64,000 bases of DNA from Schizochytrium sp. TIO01 (lineage: Eukaryota > Sar > Bigyra > Thraustochytrida > Thraustochytriidae), in contig SMSO01000014.1 of assembly GCA_004764695.1 (NCBI GenBank), forward strand, positions 4,370,845 through 4,434,844, in the 5' to 3' direction. The notes beneath the pieces are model-generated. The model searched no databases. It was not told the origin of the DNA and saw nothing but the letters and a program-made list of their open reading frames with translations. Below are positions 52,164 through 62,704 of this stretch, piece by piece (positions within the stretch are counted from its first letter, which is position 1; every line of letters starts with the position of its first letter). Position numbers and translations under genes: made by a program.

Positions 52164-52895
52164 ACCCTTGATTCTTCACAAAGGCCGCTTCCCTCGCACA
52201 ATCCCATAGCTCCAAAGCGCACGCCCGGGCCCATTCGTCCTCTCACTCCATCGAAGCACATCATCAAAAAACTTGACGAAGTCCAAAACGCAATCCACGA
52301 GCAGAGTATCGAGCTCGCGCTGAGTCTATCTCCATCCTGCACATGCTCTCCGCAGAATGGAATCAGAATGCATGGGCTGCAGCAACCAGAGCGCGAACTT
52401 CTTGGCATCGTAGAGGAGGCACTTGACCTTCATCAAGTAGAAGAGAACGCAAACGAAGCATCGCACAACATTGTGCGAGTATCGCTCCATTGGCGAGGTT
52501 TCGGACCTAGACAAGGCAAATGCCTGCGTCGATACGTCTGCAAGGCCCTCCTCGCTCTTCGTCCCACGTCTCACCTTCTGTTGCCGTGGCGGCTTCGGCT
52601 TGCAGGCCCTGCACAGCGCCTACCGCGGGGTAGTGGTGACCTCTGAGAGTCCATCCGTCTCCTGGCCATCGCCATCGGCGTGAAGCTAGCTGGCTTGCAT
52701 ATGCTGGTGCAGGTGAACTTGAGGCATCGCCTCGAGGAGGGCACCGGGGGGACGCACACGATGCACAGAAAGATCTTGCAGGGTCCGTGGCCGTCGCTGC
52801 GGATGCGCTCGACTGCTCTTCGCAATGTTGCTTGCGGCGAGACCATCACACAGAAGCATTGTCATAGATTAAGAGTTTTGGATAAGGTACTTTGA
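52164..52895 (+). pseudogene. GC-rich block, probable decayed coding sequence
   Basis: One plus frame is open for 243 codons with a single TGA at 52644-52646, in a GC-rich island amid AT-rich DNA. Protein-like pieces sit in several frames: KHIIKKLDEVQNAIHEQSIE and ELLGIVEEALDLHQVEENAN in the main frame, ESISILHMLSAEWNQNAWAA in a second, and EVSDLDKANACVDTSARPSS in a third. This mosaic suggests an old helical or coiled-coil gene broken by indels. Minus-strand frames are also long because of high GC, so the strand is not certain. No family was recognised. Confidence 0.4.
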
Positions 52896-54160
52896 AAGTT
52901 GTGTTTAATGTATAAAATAAAATAAAATAATAGGTACCTCGCAGTGATCAATTCAAGTTTTATGAATTCAAGAACATGCATGATAACTGGAAACGCCGTC
53001 GCTACTTTCAAGAGATATCGAGCATTCCTTGAGACGGACAGAATTCTCTAGCTAGCCAAAAAGAACTTTGATTTCAAGTTAGCCTTCAAGACATTAGAAT
53101 TATTTTAGAGCAATTGAATATTACTGTGCACACGTCACTCGCTTCTCAAGCGTTGATGAGAATGGTTCTCGCATGAATAAACTGTAGCTCGTAGTGGTAT
53201 CTTTAATCCATCTTCTGAGCAGCTATGATCTTCGTGACTTCATTCGGAGCTTCACACTCGAGAAATCACCCAACTTTGCAACTCCAGTTCTGTCCATTCT
53301 AGTTTGCTTTCGAAGACCCTACGCAGTTTATTTAATACGATGCTTCTTTTCCTTTTTCCTGTTTTATTTCATTCGAATAAGTTTTTAGAAGGCCATTAAA
53401 TTAAGCCCATCTCATCCAATGGCCCTAAATATTTGATGTTCCGGCTCCACGAGCGCGTGTTAGATCGTCTTTGGAAACCAGAGAGGCAGCAGCTGTCCCT
53501 TCTTCCTTTTGAGTGAGCGGGGGCGTCCATAATAAAATCGACCAGTCCCGTCCCTTTCTCCGGCTCGTAATTCGTATTCTTTGGTCATCGATGGGATAAG
53601 ATAACAATGTAATGGCAATGATGATGGACCCTTTCTCAGCCTTTCTCGAGCAGTAGTAGTAGTAGTCACTTAGACGGGCATAGCAGAAGGAAGTTGGAGG
53701 CAGAGCAGCATCGTCTCGCGGATTCGCTTTTTCATTTTTTCTGTTATTTGTAATTGTTACTTTCAATCAATTAGAAAAAATCAAAAGTCCACTTTTTTTT
53801 TCCCCTTTCTGTAGGCAGATTTCTGTTATGAACTAGTGTGTCGATTTTTATTTTTATTTTTATTTTTTTTTAATGTTAAGTAAAAGAAAAAGAGCTTGTG
53901 GCGAGAGAGAAATTCATCTTTGGCGGTACCTTTGATCAAGCTCAAGCTATTTTCGGGAGTTCGACGCCCTTTACTTGTTGCGTTGGGGTTTCAACATTAT
54001 CCTATAGCTAGCCTCGACGAAAGGGTTTGCTATGGAGGCAACGGCTCCGGTCTAAGGTATCCACTGTGGACGCGTTGATCGCTTCTTCTTCTTCTTCTTC
54101 TTCTTTTTAGAAATTAATTTTTTTTTTTAATAAAAAAGTATTTAAAGCTCAGAATCGTCT
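52896..54160. other. Gene-poor region
   Basis: AT-rich. It includes a TAAAA repeat near 52915, T-runs at 53790-53870, and CTT repeats at 54085-54108. The 113-codon minus frame at 53425-53766 has no ATG. I see no gene. Confidence 0.5.
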
Positions 54161-55246
54161 TCAATTTGTAAACGAAAACAGATTCAAAGTTGGAGCTCGT
54201 GGACTCTGATTCCTTTTGGCCGCGTGGGTTTTCTCTTCCCCGATCGGTGTAACCGCCACAGCGCGAGCAATATGGTTGAGCACAAGTGCATAATGAGGGC
54301 ATGCGCGGTTCAATTCACTGGTGCGGGTAATTAAGCGACTTGCTCTATTTTCTATTTCTTTTTTCTCGCACTTCGCGAGCAACTTGAAAGTTTCATCTTC
54401 AACTTCAAGTGCTTCGAAACCACGGAAAGGAAATGTGAACGTCAAGATTTCAACTTGAAAACTTACAGCAGCGGTAATAACAACAGCAACAGCAACAGCA
54501 ACAGCAACAACAAAAATAACGAGAACACGGACAAAGATCTGCTCTCTGAAAACTTGAGCTTGACTTCGGAACGCGATCCTGAAAAAGAATCGTCCTGCGG
54601 GAGTTAAAAATTTTGACTAATTTTAAGCCGCAACGAAAACTCTGCAATTGAGCGGACTTGCAGCTTTTGGGTGGTTGGTTCACGCAGGTGCCTGAGCTGC
54701 CTTTGGACGTGAAGGTGGGTGCGTAACAACTTTGCTGGCGGCTGTTGGCAGCGGCTTCTCTCTCATTTGCCCGATTTCTTCTTCATCTTCAAAGCTCTTA
54801 AAGAGCTGTGATTCCGTCGTCTATAGAAAGAAACTAAAAACTTTTCTTTTCTTTTCTTTTCTTTTCTTTTCCTTCATTTTATTGTATACTGGCAATAGTG
54901 ATTGAAAACACTAACTTGAGAGAGTCAAAGTCAAATGAATCTAAAAAAGTTATGAGTTGAGGTAATAGGAAGAGAAGAGAAGAAAAGAAAAGAAAAGAAA
55001 AACCATTGTTTGGGTTCTGAGAACCCGTCGAAGAGCATCAGCATCACGATGCTTGATGAGATCTTTGAGGACCAGGATACCATCTGCGACGGAGCTTACG
55101 CTCTCCAAGCACTAGCAACCCTGCTTTGACCTGGTGCTGCTTGCTCTTGTCCGCACTAGCGGCGAAGCTGAGGCTTTGGGTTCGGCTTCGGCTTCGGCTT
55201 CGGCTTCGGTTTCCATGCCAGTTTTGCGCTTGTCTTGTCGCTGCAT
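54161..55246 (-). CDS. Candidate four-exon gene, single-pass membrane protein of unknown family
   Basis: A model built by eye: exons 55246-55157, 55111-55004, 54820-54684 and 54578-54161, joined in phase to give 250 residues. Introns are 45 bp (GTGCGG...CTAG), 183 bp (GTTTTT...CTATAG) and 105 bp (GTGAAC...TTTCAG). The exons read naturally: ESVSSVADGILVLKDLIKHR, then TTESQLFKSFEDEEEIGQMR, then a hydrophobic helix partly encoded by a GTTGCT microsatellite (FVRVLVIFVVAVAVAVAVVI) and a helical tail (FKLLAKCEKKEIENRASRLI). The last two exons are the best supported; the first two are weaker, as the 45-bp intron is very short and the second donor is unusual. The N-terminal repeat (EAEAEAEAE) is simple sequence. 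No family was recognised. Confidence 0.4.
54481..54512. repeat. (CAACAG)n microsatellite within the candidate exon
   Basis: Five hexamer units; on the minus strand they read GTTGCT and encode Val-Ala in the membrane helix. Confidence 0.9.
54837..55002. repeat. Complementary pentamer arrays (CTTTT)n ... (AAAAG)n
   Basis: Six to seven CTTTT units at 54837-54872 and about four AAAAG-type units at 54981-55002 are inverted complements 108 bp apart. They could pair into a hairpin. They coincide with the two ends of the second intron in the minus-strand model. Confidence 0.8.
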
Positions 55247-55270
55247 CTCCAGAGCTAGCTCGCGGCCTCC

Positions 55271-56344
55271 ATGGCGGACAGCGATGCGATGACGGCCACG
55301 CTCGAGGAGGAGGGCCCGGAGCAGACTGGCCGCTGCGAGGAACTGACTGGCCAAGTTTGAGGACCAAGTAGTCAATCGCGCGAAGTTGACACGACGCCTG
55401 GAGGCGGCGCGGAAGAACGAACTTCGGGTCTTGGCGTGCGAGAAGGCGAATGCGGATACCCGAACTGCGCAAAACTTCGAGGCCAGGACCACGAAGGCCG
55501 CCATAACTGGCGCCGCAGTCCCACTCGATGGGCTCGAGCTGAGCTGGAAGACAGCAAGCACCTCGAGCACGGGATTAATGGACATGCAATTGAAGAAATC
55601 GCCACGTTGACTGTTGCTCTCCGGCGAAGCGAGATGGCATCGCGGGGTGGCTCTTGGGCCAGGGCGCAGTACGATCGCAACTAAAACCGCAGTCGCAGCT
55701 TCACCGGCCCGTGGGCAGCGATGTCTTTGGATAAGCTGCCGACCTCCATCGCGAGGGCTTTGAGGGAAGCGAGAGGGAACTCAATGTGCTCCCGAGACTG
55801 TGCCCAGCCGGTGCGAGGCTGGCCCGTCGTGGGGGCGCCAGGCTGAAGCTTGGCGGAAGCGCCGGCGACGGCCACGGTCCCTGGCTTGCGCCGCGGCCTC
55901 TCGCGTCGAATGGACCGCGAAGAGGTCGTCCTGGAATTACAGAGAGGATTGCGCCAGTGTAATCCCTCCTGCTCTGTGCTTTCGTTGGCTCCCGTAAACC
56001 CAAATGTGGAGCGTGCCTTGGCATACGAGTAGCGTGGAGCTCCACGATTGTTCAAAGCACCCCATACGTTAGGAAGACACGCGAGAGCGCAGGGAGGTGG
56101 GCCTGGAGAGGTTCAAGGGACCGTGGGGAATTAAGGCACAGGCACTGGCGACGAAAATGACCTCGAAGAGTGCTGCGCGGAGAAGCGCACGGGGTGTCGA
56201 GGAGAAGAAACACCCCGAAAGCGATCGCCTCAACCTCAAAATTTCGAGTGCAGGTCGGGAAAGGTCGAGAGAATGGCGGTAGATAGCTCAGGGCTGGTGC
56301 CGAGCGTGCGCCGGGATCGAGACCAGGCTACTGCGAGGCGATAG
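55271..56344 (+). pseudogene. Decayed coiled-coil gene relic (GC-rich)
   Basis: Successive plus-strand segments in changing frames read like helical, coiled-coil protein: MTATLEEEGPEQTGRCEEL, then FEDQVVNRAKLTRRLEAARK with NADTRTAQNFEARTTKAA, then LEHGINGHAIEEIATLTVAL, LHREGFEGSERELNVL, EEVVLELQRGLRQCNPS, and GLERFKGPWGIKAQALATK. At least five frame changes occur in 1.07 kb. The minus strand also carries long open frames here (for example 55112-55585 and 55681-56055), so the coding strand is not proven. The best reading is a multiply frameshifted pseudogene or a poorly assembled gene. Confidence 0.35.
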
Positions 56345-57537
56345 GATATTGACGAGGCGATTATTTCTTTTCCCAACACGGAGGTAGACAGGTACGCACC
56401 TACCTACTTATTTAACTAGCTAGTGCAAGCTCAAGATCTAAATCGAGCTGCGTAGTGGAGCCAGAAAGAAGCGTGTAAATGCTTCAGCATGAACATTGCA
56501 TGATTGGGATTTTCGGGACACTCAGCGTCCGCATAGAAAAGGTTGGGAATTGATTGCGTCGACATGGTAAAGCAAGGTTGCACCACTTTTCAAGACACAC
56601 GGAGTTAAAGATTGTACCCTACTATCTGGGTTTCATGGACTGCTTTAGAGTAGCAGTTGCAGGCAATGAAAACATGCCATAAAAAGGCGTGCTTTGTAGA
56701 AGAGAGAAGGATCTATTTGAGGTACATAGCAGTAGTTAGTGTTGAAACTAAAGTTAAAACAAACATTCTTGCTCGGACTTTGGATTTCTGCATGTCACTA
56801 GAATTGAAAGATAATCACTTGAAGACATGACTTCCTAATATTTGATTGCTCTTTTTATCTTGTTGCTTTTTTAGCCTTTTTTGTTTTGTTTTTTTGTTTA
56901 ATCCGCCGCAAACTCAAACTAGTATTCTTTTGGCTACTTCGGAATCGTAGGGAGGAAGAGGAAGCCACATTACTCCCTGCGCAATTGAACTTTCTAATGA
57001 ACTCTCATGAAACTATGGCTTAAGACCTCGGCGCGGCAATCCTTTGATGGCCGGTCATCAGTCCCAGGTTTTGGACACAGCAATTTAAGGTCTCTCCCTC
57101 CAGTGGAATCGCGTAAATATTGGAGCCCCAAGCCTTAACCTGAGGTTACCTTAATAGCTGCAGTTCACCTCCATTCGTGCAGTGAGACCTGTCTTTAAAC
57201 TTAACCAAAAGAAATGCCAGATACGACCCTCTCACGCTCTGGTCAGAATGTACCCGTGCAACAAACAAAGTCCTAGAGTATATACCTATCGATAACAATA
57301 GTACTTCGCTCCATCTTAGCCATCGAAGAAGAAAAAAAAAAACCTCGACTAGAGCCCCAAATTATCCACAGGTTCTAGCACACCTGTGGCTGGAGAGGGA
57401 CAGGAGGCCTTCTGCAACACCTCTTGGCCCTTGGACTCTCGCGGGCTTCCTTTTTCTATAAGGCTAGGCGGTCGTGTGGAGGTTCCTGGCCCTGATTGAC
57501 TGAGATCTTCAACCCGCTAGCGACGGTTGTACACGCT
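56345..57537. other. GCP upstream region
   Basis: About 1.2 kb with no gene seen. A few poly-T/poly-A patches (56860-56900, 57331-57345) occur. The final 200 bp should include the promoter and leader of the gamma-tubulin complex gene. Confidence 0.5.
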
Positions 57538-60500
57538 ATGGCAAGCTCGAGATACCTATCTAAGCGCGATGCGCAGCGGAAAGAGCTTGGCAAGTCTCTC
57601 GTGAGTTCGATCGCTGGCATTTCTGAGGAAGATGACCCTGAGAATGCTGCTCTTGCATTGGATTTCGTTCTCGACCACTTCGCTCGGCCCCAAACCTCAC
57701 AACTCTTAATGCGCGTCAAAGATGTCTACACATTATATGAAGGCATTGCAAGCAAAATGCACGCTCACGCAGAACACTTGCGGGCTGAACGCATGATGGA
57801 CTGTCTTCACGAAGCTCAAGAAGGCTTAGACGAGGACACATTTGCAGCTGTTGCGAGTATGCTTCATATGCTTTCCCATGCCCCTTCAAGGACAGACCTT
57901 GATGAGGATGCCAAATTGCTCTACGACATGCGCGTCGAAGAGCGCCGAAACCAGGAAGATGCTGCAAGGCTTGAGACAGATGCGCGCGAGCGCCTTCGTC
58001 TTCATAAAGAAGCACTTCTACAAGAATTGCAGCAAGTCCCTGATGATCTCATTGATCAAGATTGGCTCGATGAGGATTTCTCTTCATCCTCAGAACTTTC
58101 AGATTTTGGCTCAGATGATGAAGAAGACACAAAGTCCCCACCTAATCAGATTTCCATCACCGATGCTGCAAAGAGTGTGGAGAAACCAGATGCATTGAAG
58201 ATTCAAACCCAAACAAGTAAGGATACTGAAGACGAGGATTGTCTTCTGGATGACATTTGGCTCTCGAGTGTCCGTCGCTCTGCACAAGATGAGGAACTGA
58301 TTTCTACTGTTGTCATGGAAGATCAAAAGCCACCGACAATTCAACATTTTAATGCTACGTGCTATGACGCATGTGTTCGTTCTTTGAAAGAGCGAGAATC
58401 GCTGCGTGGTTTAGGGGCCGAGTCACTTGTACCTGGTGGAAGAGACCATATCGTTCATGAAGCCGAGCTCTGCAGAGCAATGCTCTTGGCTTTTCATGGG
58501 TACGAGTCTGTTGGCTTGGTTGTGAAGAGACTATCCTCAAAGGGGGGAATAAAGTCACCGCTGTCTACCTGCGACAGGAATTTTAACTTTCAAAGCTTTC
58601 AATTAGAGCAGGGGGTATCTCTTGCTCATACCTCTGGAGAGGCTTTGGCAAATGCAATTAGGCCGCTTTTAAAAGCAGCAAGCGCCTTGCATGAAGCCCG
58701 CATGATATGTTTAAATTTGCTTGATTCCCAAGCTACCCTTCCGCTAACGTTTCAGCGGACAGCAGCGCTGATCTCAGACATTATCGAAACGCATGTGAAG
58801 TGCCAAATTACTGCAATGGAAAAACAGGTGCAACAGGGAGCAATTATTAGTGAAACAACTACTTATTCTGCTACAGAGCGAATCAAAACTGCACCGACAT
58901 TAATATCTCTATCTAATGACCTCCGCTCATTACGTGAGGAGGCAAAAGCTTTGAAAGATGCCGCAAGTCTTCTTTCTAATTTTCGACCCACTGGAGATGT
59001 TGACGACTGCCGCACCGCAGCGAAAGATCTGCTTAATGCTCTTTTTGACCGAGCGCTGGATGAATTTACTTTGCAAGGGAACCATGTATCATCAGTTCAA
59101 CCCTACGATATATGGGGACGTATTTTCCGGGCTGCCATGGCATCGCAGACACAAATGTTAGGGCAATTTTTTTATGAAGGCCGACTTTCTGACCCTTTTC
59201 GGGAATTTTTCCTAAGTGTAGATATTCAAGGTGGTGTGATTCTCCATGCTGCTCCCCGCGCGTGGCAGCCAATGTGCGAGCGAATTTTCATGTTGTGTGA
59301 CGCTATTGAAATGCTACGAAGGCTTGGTGCTCATGATGGACCTCGTGGTGCAGGATGGCCACCTTGGCCTCTTGAGGTAGGCCAGCGAGCCCTTAACTTG
59401 CATCGTGTTCTTCTCGCCGAAACCCCTCCAGCTCGTGTTCAGGCACCTGGGACAACAGACGATGAGTCGCACATGGCCGTGGCTCTACTTGGTACCCGTC
59501 TGTTTGCGCCCCTGAATGACATCTGCACACTGGTTAACCAGACTGTGATGCGTGAGCACATTGTATCACATCGGGTTCTAGAGAAGCTTGCCGAGATGCG
59601 AGCACTGTTTTTTGTCCAAAATGAACTCTCACTGCAGGCATTTTTACGAGATGTTTATTATGCTGCAGATCGTGATTTACCGTCTTCTAACCCAGTGGTA
59701 GCTGAAGCCATGAATATTTATCTTGAAGAGTTCATGGAGGATACAAGGCTACCCCCAGGCTGCTTGACTCCAGCAGCATCCCCTACCTCGAAGTACGGAA
59801 TGGATGACGAGCAACGTAGTGAGACGTTAACCCATCTTCTTCATGCTGATCTGGAGGATCACTTGCAAGACCTGTCAAAAGATCAAGTTCACGTAGTTTT
59901 TGAAAGCGTCCCTGGATCAGAGCGTTTCCAAAATTTTGGCGTACGTGCGTTAACAGGCATGCGACTCGTATGTGACATTCCACCACCTTTGGATTCTGTT
60001 GTTGATGGTGATGCACATGCGCAATATCAAGCTGTTTTCCGATTCCTGGTTCTGATTAAACGTACTATGCTGGTGCTTTGTCGACTTCAGCACAACCTTC
60101 GTCGTGATGTCCTGACAGCTCAGAAGGAGGGGGACACAACCCGACCTTACGCACGCATGCATAAGGTCAATTTAATGCTTATCGAACACTTACATTTTAT
60201 TTCTAATCTCCATGCATTTGTCATGCATCGGCTTGCTGATGTTTCGTGGACCCAGTTCACTGACGAAGCTCGCAAGGCAACTCGTATTGACCTTGTGTAC
60301 GATCTTCATCGCGCCTATCTTCGTCGTGTGTGCATTCAGTGCTTAATTTCACCTGACACGCCGAATGCTCCAACTCGTGTCATGGAGGCTGTTCATGAAA
60401 TGCTCGAGTGCTCTCTACATTTCCGCGTCCTGGTGATTGCACTCTGGCAAAATTCACAGCGAAATGAAGAGCAGACCGTTGAACGACTATGGAAATCATT

Positions 60501-60666
60501 GAGCGCAATACACGCCAAATTCACCCGTGCTAGTCGCTTCCTTCTCATTATGCTTTCCCAGCGCGCTTCCCTCGGTGGAGCAAAGCACCTTGAGGACGTT
60601 CTCACCCGTCTCGATTTCAACCAAGCATGTCGCAGAAAACGCGTGCCTGCAAAATCCACCAAGTAA
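57538..60666 (+). CDS. Gamma-tubulin complex component (GCP5/GCP6-like)
   Basis: 1042 residues from the first ATG (MASSRYLSKRD); the frame is open 14 codons further upstream only from a TTG. The protein fits the GCP/Spc97-98 family, which forms the gamma-tubulin ring that nucleates microtubules at centrosomes and basal bodies. Support includes the N-terminal GRIP1-like helical region with YDACVRSLKERESLRG and AELCRAMLLAFHGYESV, the hallmark MLGQFFYEGRLSDPFREFF, FFVQNELSLQAFLRDVYY, and the C-terminal GRIP2 region with RFLVLIKRTMLVLCRLQHNL and HLHFISNLHAFVMHRLADVSW. An acidic linker (about 180-260) separates the parts. The length and the acidic N-terminal insert suit GCP5 better than GCP2-4, but the paralogue is not certain. 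Confidence 0.8.
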   Translation: MASSRYLSKRDAQRKELGKSLVSSIAGISEEDDPENAALALDFVLDHFARPQTSQLLMRVKDVYTLYEGIASKMHAHAEHLRAERMMDCLHEAQEGLDEDTFAAVASMLHMLSHAPSRTDLDEDAKLLYDMRVEERRNQEDAARLETDARERLRLHKEALLQELQQVPDDLIDQDWLDEDFSSSSELSDFGSDDEEDTKSPPNQISITDAAKSVEKPDALKIQTQTSKDTEDEDCLLDDIWLSSVRRSAQDEELISTVVMEDQKPPTIQHFNATCYDACVRSLKERESLRGLGAESLVPGGRDHIVHEAELCRAMLLAFHGYESVGLVVKRLSSKGGIKSPLSTCDRNFNFQSFQLEQGVSLAHTSGEALANAIRPLLKAASALHEARMICLNLLDSQATLPLTFQRTAALISDIIETHVKCQITAMEKQVQQGAIISETTTYSATERIKTAPTLISLSNDLRSLREEAKALKDAASLLSNFRPTGDVDDCRTAAKDLLNALFDRALDEFTLQGNHVSSVQPYDIWGRIFRAAMASQTQMLGQFFYEGRLSDPFREFFLSVDIQGGVILHAAPRAWQPMCERIFMLCDAIEMLRRLGAHDGPRGAGWPPWPLEVGQRALNLHRVLLAETPPARVQAPGTTDDESHMAVALLGTRLFAPLNDICTLVNQTVMREHIVSHRVLEKLAEMRALFFVQNELSLQAFLRDVYYAADRDLPSSNPVVAEAMNIYLEEFMEDTRLPPGCLTPAASPTSKYGMDDEQRSETLTHLLHADLEDHLQDLSKDQVHVVFESVPGSERFQNFGVRALTGMRLVCDIPPPLDSVVDGDAHAQYQAVFRFLVLIKRTMLVLCRLQHNLRRDVLTAQKEGDTTRPYARMHKVNLMLIEHLHFISNLHAFVMHRLADVSWTQFTDEARKATRIDLVYDLHRAYLRRVCIQCLISPDTPNAPTRVMEAVHEMLECSLHFRVLVIALWQNSQRNEEQTVERLWKSLSAIHAKFTRASRFLLIMLSQRASLGGAKHLEDVLTRLDFNQACRRKRVPAKSTK

Positions 60667-61212
60667 AGTAACATAACATATTCTATAAATCTTCTTCACA
60701 GATTCATCATTAATTTATCATTAACTTTATTTGCCCAGCAGAACTTCACGTGACATCAGATCTCTCACTAGCTTGAAATCTGGTTCTCTGTTCCCAATAT
60801 TGTCCCGAATGCAAAAGCTGTTTTAGTCTCGTTCTATTTTGTTGAGGTTTTTGCGTCGTGTACAGATCAGAGAAAAGATTATAACGTTTTGGTTAAGTAA
60901 TCTTAGCATGATTGATGGTTTGTGTTGCACCAGGAGAAGAAGAAGAAGAAGGAAAACCTCAACTGGTGTCCTTCTGCGACCTCAGTTCGGAATCCTTCTA
61001 GCTCGACAAGCGTGGGTGACACATACTCGCGGGTCAAACCCATCTACGCTTAGGTACGCTGGGTGAGGGAAACTTTCTAGGCTTTTGTAGCTTACATCTC
61101 GGTGCATGAAAGTGATTGCCCAAAGAAGCTAAGGTGCTATCTTTGAGTTTCTCTTGTAGCGTTTTACACGAAGGCTAGAAAGCGTGACAGACTTGCTGGA
61201 GCTCAAGCTAGA
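60667..61212. other. Intergenic region and THOC3 promoter
   Basis: The 3' flank of the GCP gene, then an AGA-rich patch near 60935 and the THOC3 leader. The frame at 61134-61212 is open into the first THOC3 exon from a possible acceptor (CTCTTGTAG), so an extra 5' exon is possible. Confidence 0.5.
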
Positions 61213-62316
61213 ATGGCATCCCGTAGTCATGCTGAGGGCCAGGCTCTTGCACGTGCAAAGACGAAGACTTTGGTAAGTGGCAAATTTTAAATTACATGTC
61301 TGAGGACATTGGCCAAATATAAATAAACAAGCGCTATATGGGAAATTAATTTCTGACAATTGTAATTACGGTTGTTCTCGTTTTGTCTACAGGCTGGTCA
61401 TGAGCAACGTGTGCTCTCTCTTGGATGGAACACTAATGGATCCCTTCTCGCATCTGGATCAGATGATACAAGTGTAAAATTGTGGTCAGTGGGGAGCACA
61501 GGAGTAACCCGCGAGGTACGGGATCTGAAAGGTCACACTAAGAGCGTGGACCAAGTTCGCTGGGCAAAACACGACCCGCACAAGCTGGTGTCCGCGTCTG
61601 CGGATAAGAGCGTACGTCTGTGGGATACGCGGGCTGGACGTTGCGCACAAACCTGGCTTACATCTGGACCAAACTTAAATCTTGCATTTCATCCCGATGA
61701 AACTCAAATCGCCGTAGGCGACCGTGATGATCTTGTGACTTTGTTTGATGTTCGGAAGCAGGATGCTTTAGATTCGGTTGACTTTCAGACGCGTTTTGAC
61801 ACCCAAATTAATCAGATATCATGGAATACAAGTGGTTCGCACTTGTTTTTGACCTGGGGCAAGAGCGCGGTTGGTCGTGGTGGCCTGAAGATTGCGAACA
61901 CGCAAGAAGGCAAAATAGATATTGTTGCAACCCTTGAAGCGCACACAGCCAACTGCATTTCCTTGGACTTTAGTGGTGACGGAAAGTGGTTTTCCGTAGG
62001 CAGCACTGATGCGCTACTTTCTGTATGGGATGCGGAGGAACTTTGTGCTGTACGCACTTTTGGCAGAAGCGAAACACAGTTGCGGAGCTCAAGCCTCAGT
62101 GCTAACGCCCAACTGATTGCATATGGCTCTCTAGATCGCACCATCGCTGTGGATGACGTGCAAACTGGGGCAGAAGTAGCTAGTATTGACTCTAGCATGG
62201 TTGACGGTGTCAACTCCTTGGCATGGCATCCATCCGAGCTCATTTTAGCTTTCTGTGGTGATGAACCAAAGGGCACACGCGGTGGTTTTGTTCGCGTAGT
62301 AGGCGTAAACTTCTAG
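61213..62316 (+). CDS. THOC3: THO complex subunit 3 (Tex1/THOC3), two exons
   Basis: Exon 1 is 61213-61272 (20 codons, MASRSHAEGQALARAKTKTL) and exon 2 is 61393-62316, separated by a 120-bp intron (GTAAGT ... TGTCTACAG, phase 0), giving 327 residues. The product is a seven-blade WD40 propeller. Blade motifs include HEQRVLSLGWNTNGSLLASG, LKGHTKSVDQVRW with LVSASADKSVRLWDTRAGRC, IAVGDRDDLVTLFDVRK, ANCISLDFSGDGKWFSVGST with ALLSVWDAEELCAVRTF, and VNSLAWHPSELILAFCGDE. These align blade by blade with THOC3/Tex1, a subunit of the TREX/THO complex that couples transcription to mRNA export in the nucleus. An upstream extension of exon 1 or a further 5' exon cannot be excluded. Confidence 0.87.
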
Positions 62317-62704
62317 ACCTCCCAAACGATTTTTGTAACGGGTAGCGTTATGCTGGTTTCCTAAAAGTTTAATTTAGCGTGGGATAAAACAAGGGGTGGG
62401 GCGTTATTACTCTATCTAGATTTACAGTATACACCGCATCAAGCAAAACAACGCCGTAACAAAAAGGTTCAAACAAGGGTGCAACAAAGAATTGTTTTAA
62501 TGTTTATTAGAGGATCAAGCAGTGAGATAACAAAACAAAATCAACCACACAGTGAGTCCCATAAATGTGTTTGATGCCAAGTTAGAGTGAACTGAAGATT
62601 GATAGGTGGAACTAGCCTCACTCAATAGGAAATGGAGAATGCAAAGCAGAATAGAGCAGAGACCAACAGCAAAGAAACAAATACAAATACTCATACAGCA
62701 TCAA
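62317..62704. other. Convergent intergenic region
   Basis: 3' flanks of THOC3 (+) and the tubby-like gene (-). I see nothing else. Confidence 0.6.

Noticed and set aside
53425-53766. 113-codon minus frame
   Set aside because: It begins with TTG, has no upstream ATG and no recognisable content.
57496-57537. Upstream extension of the GCP protein
   Set aside because: The extension begins with TTG; the first ATG in frame is 57538.
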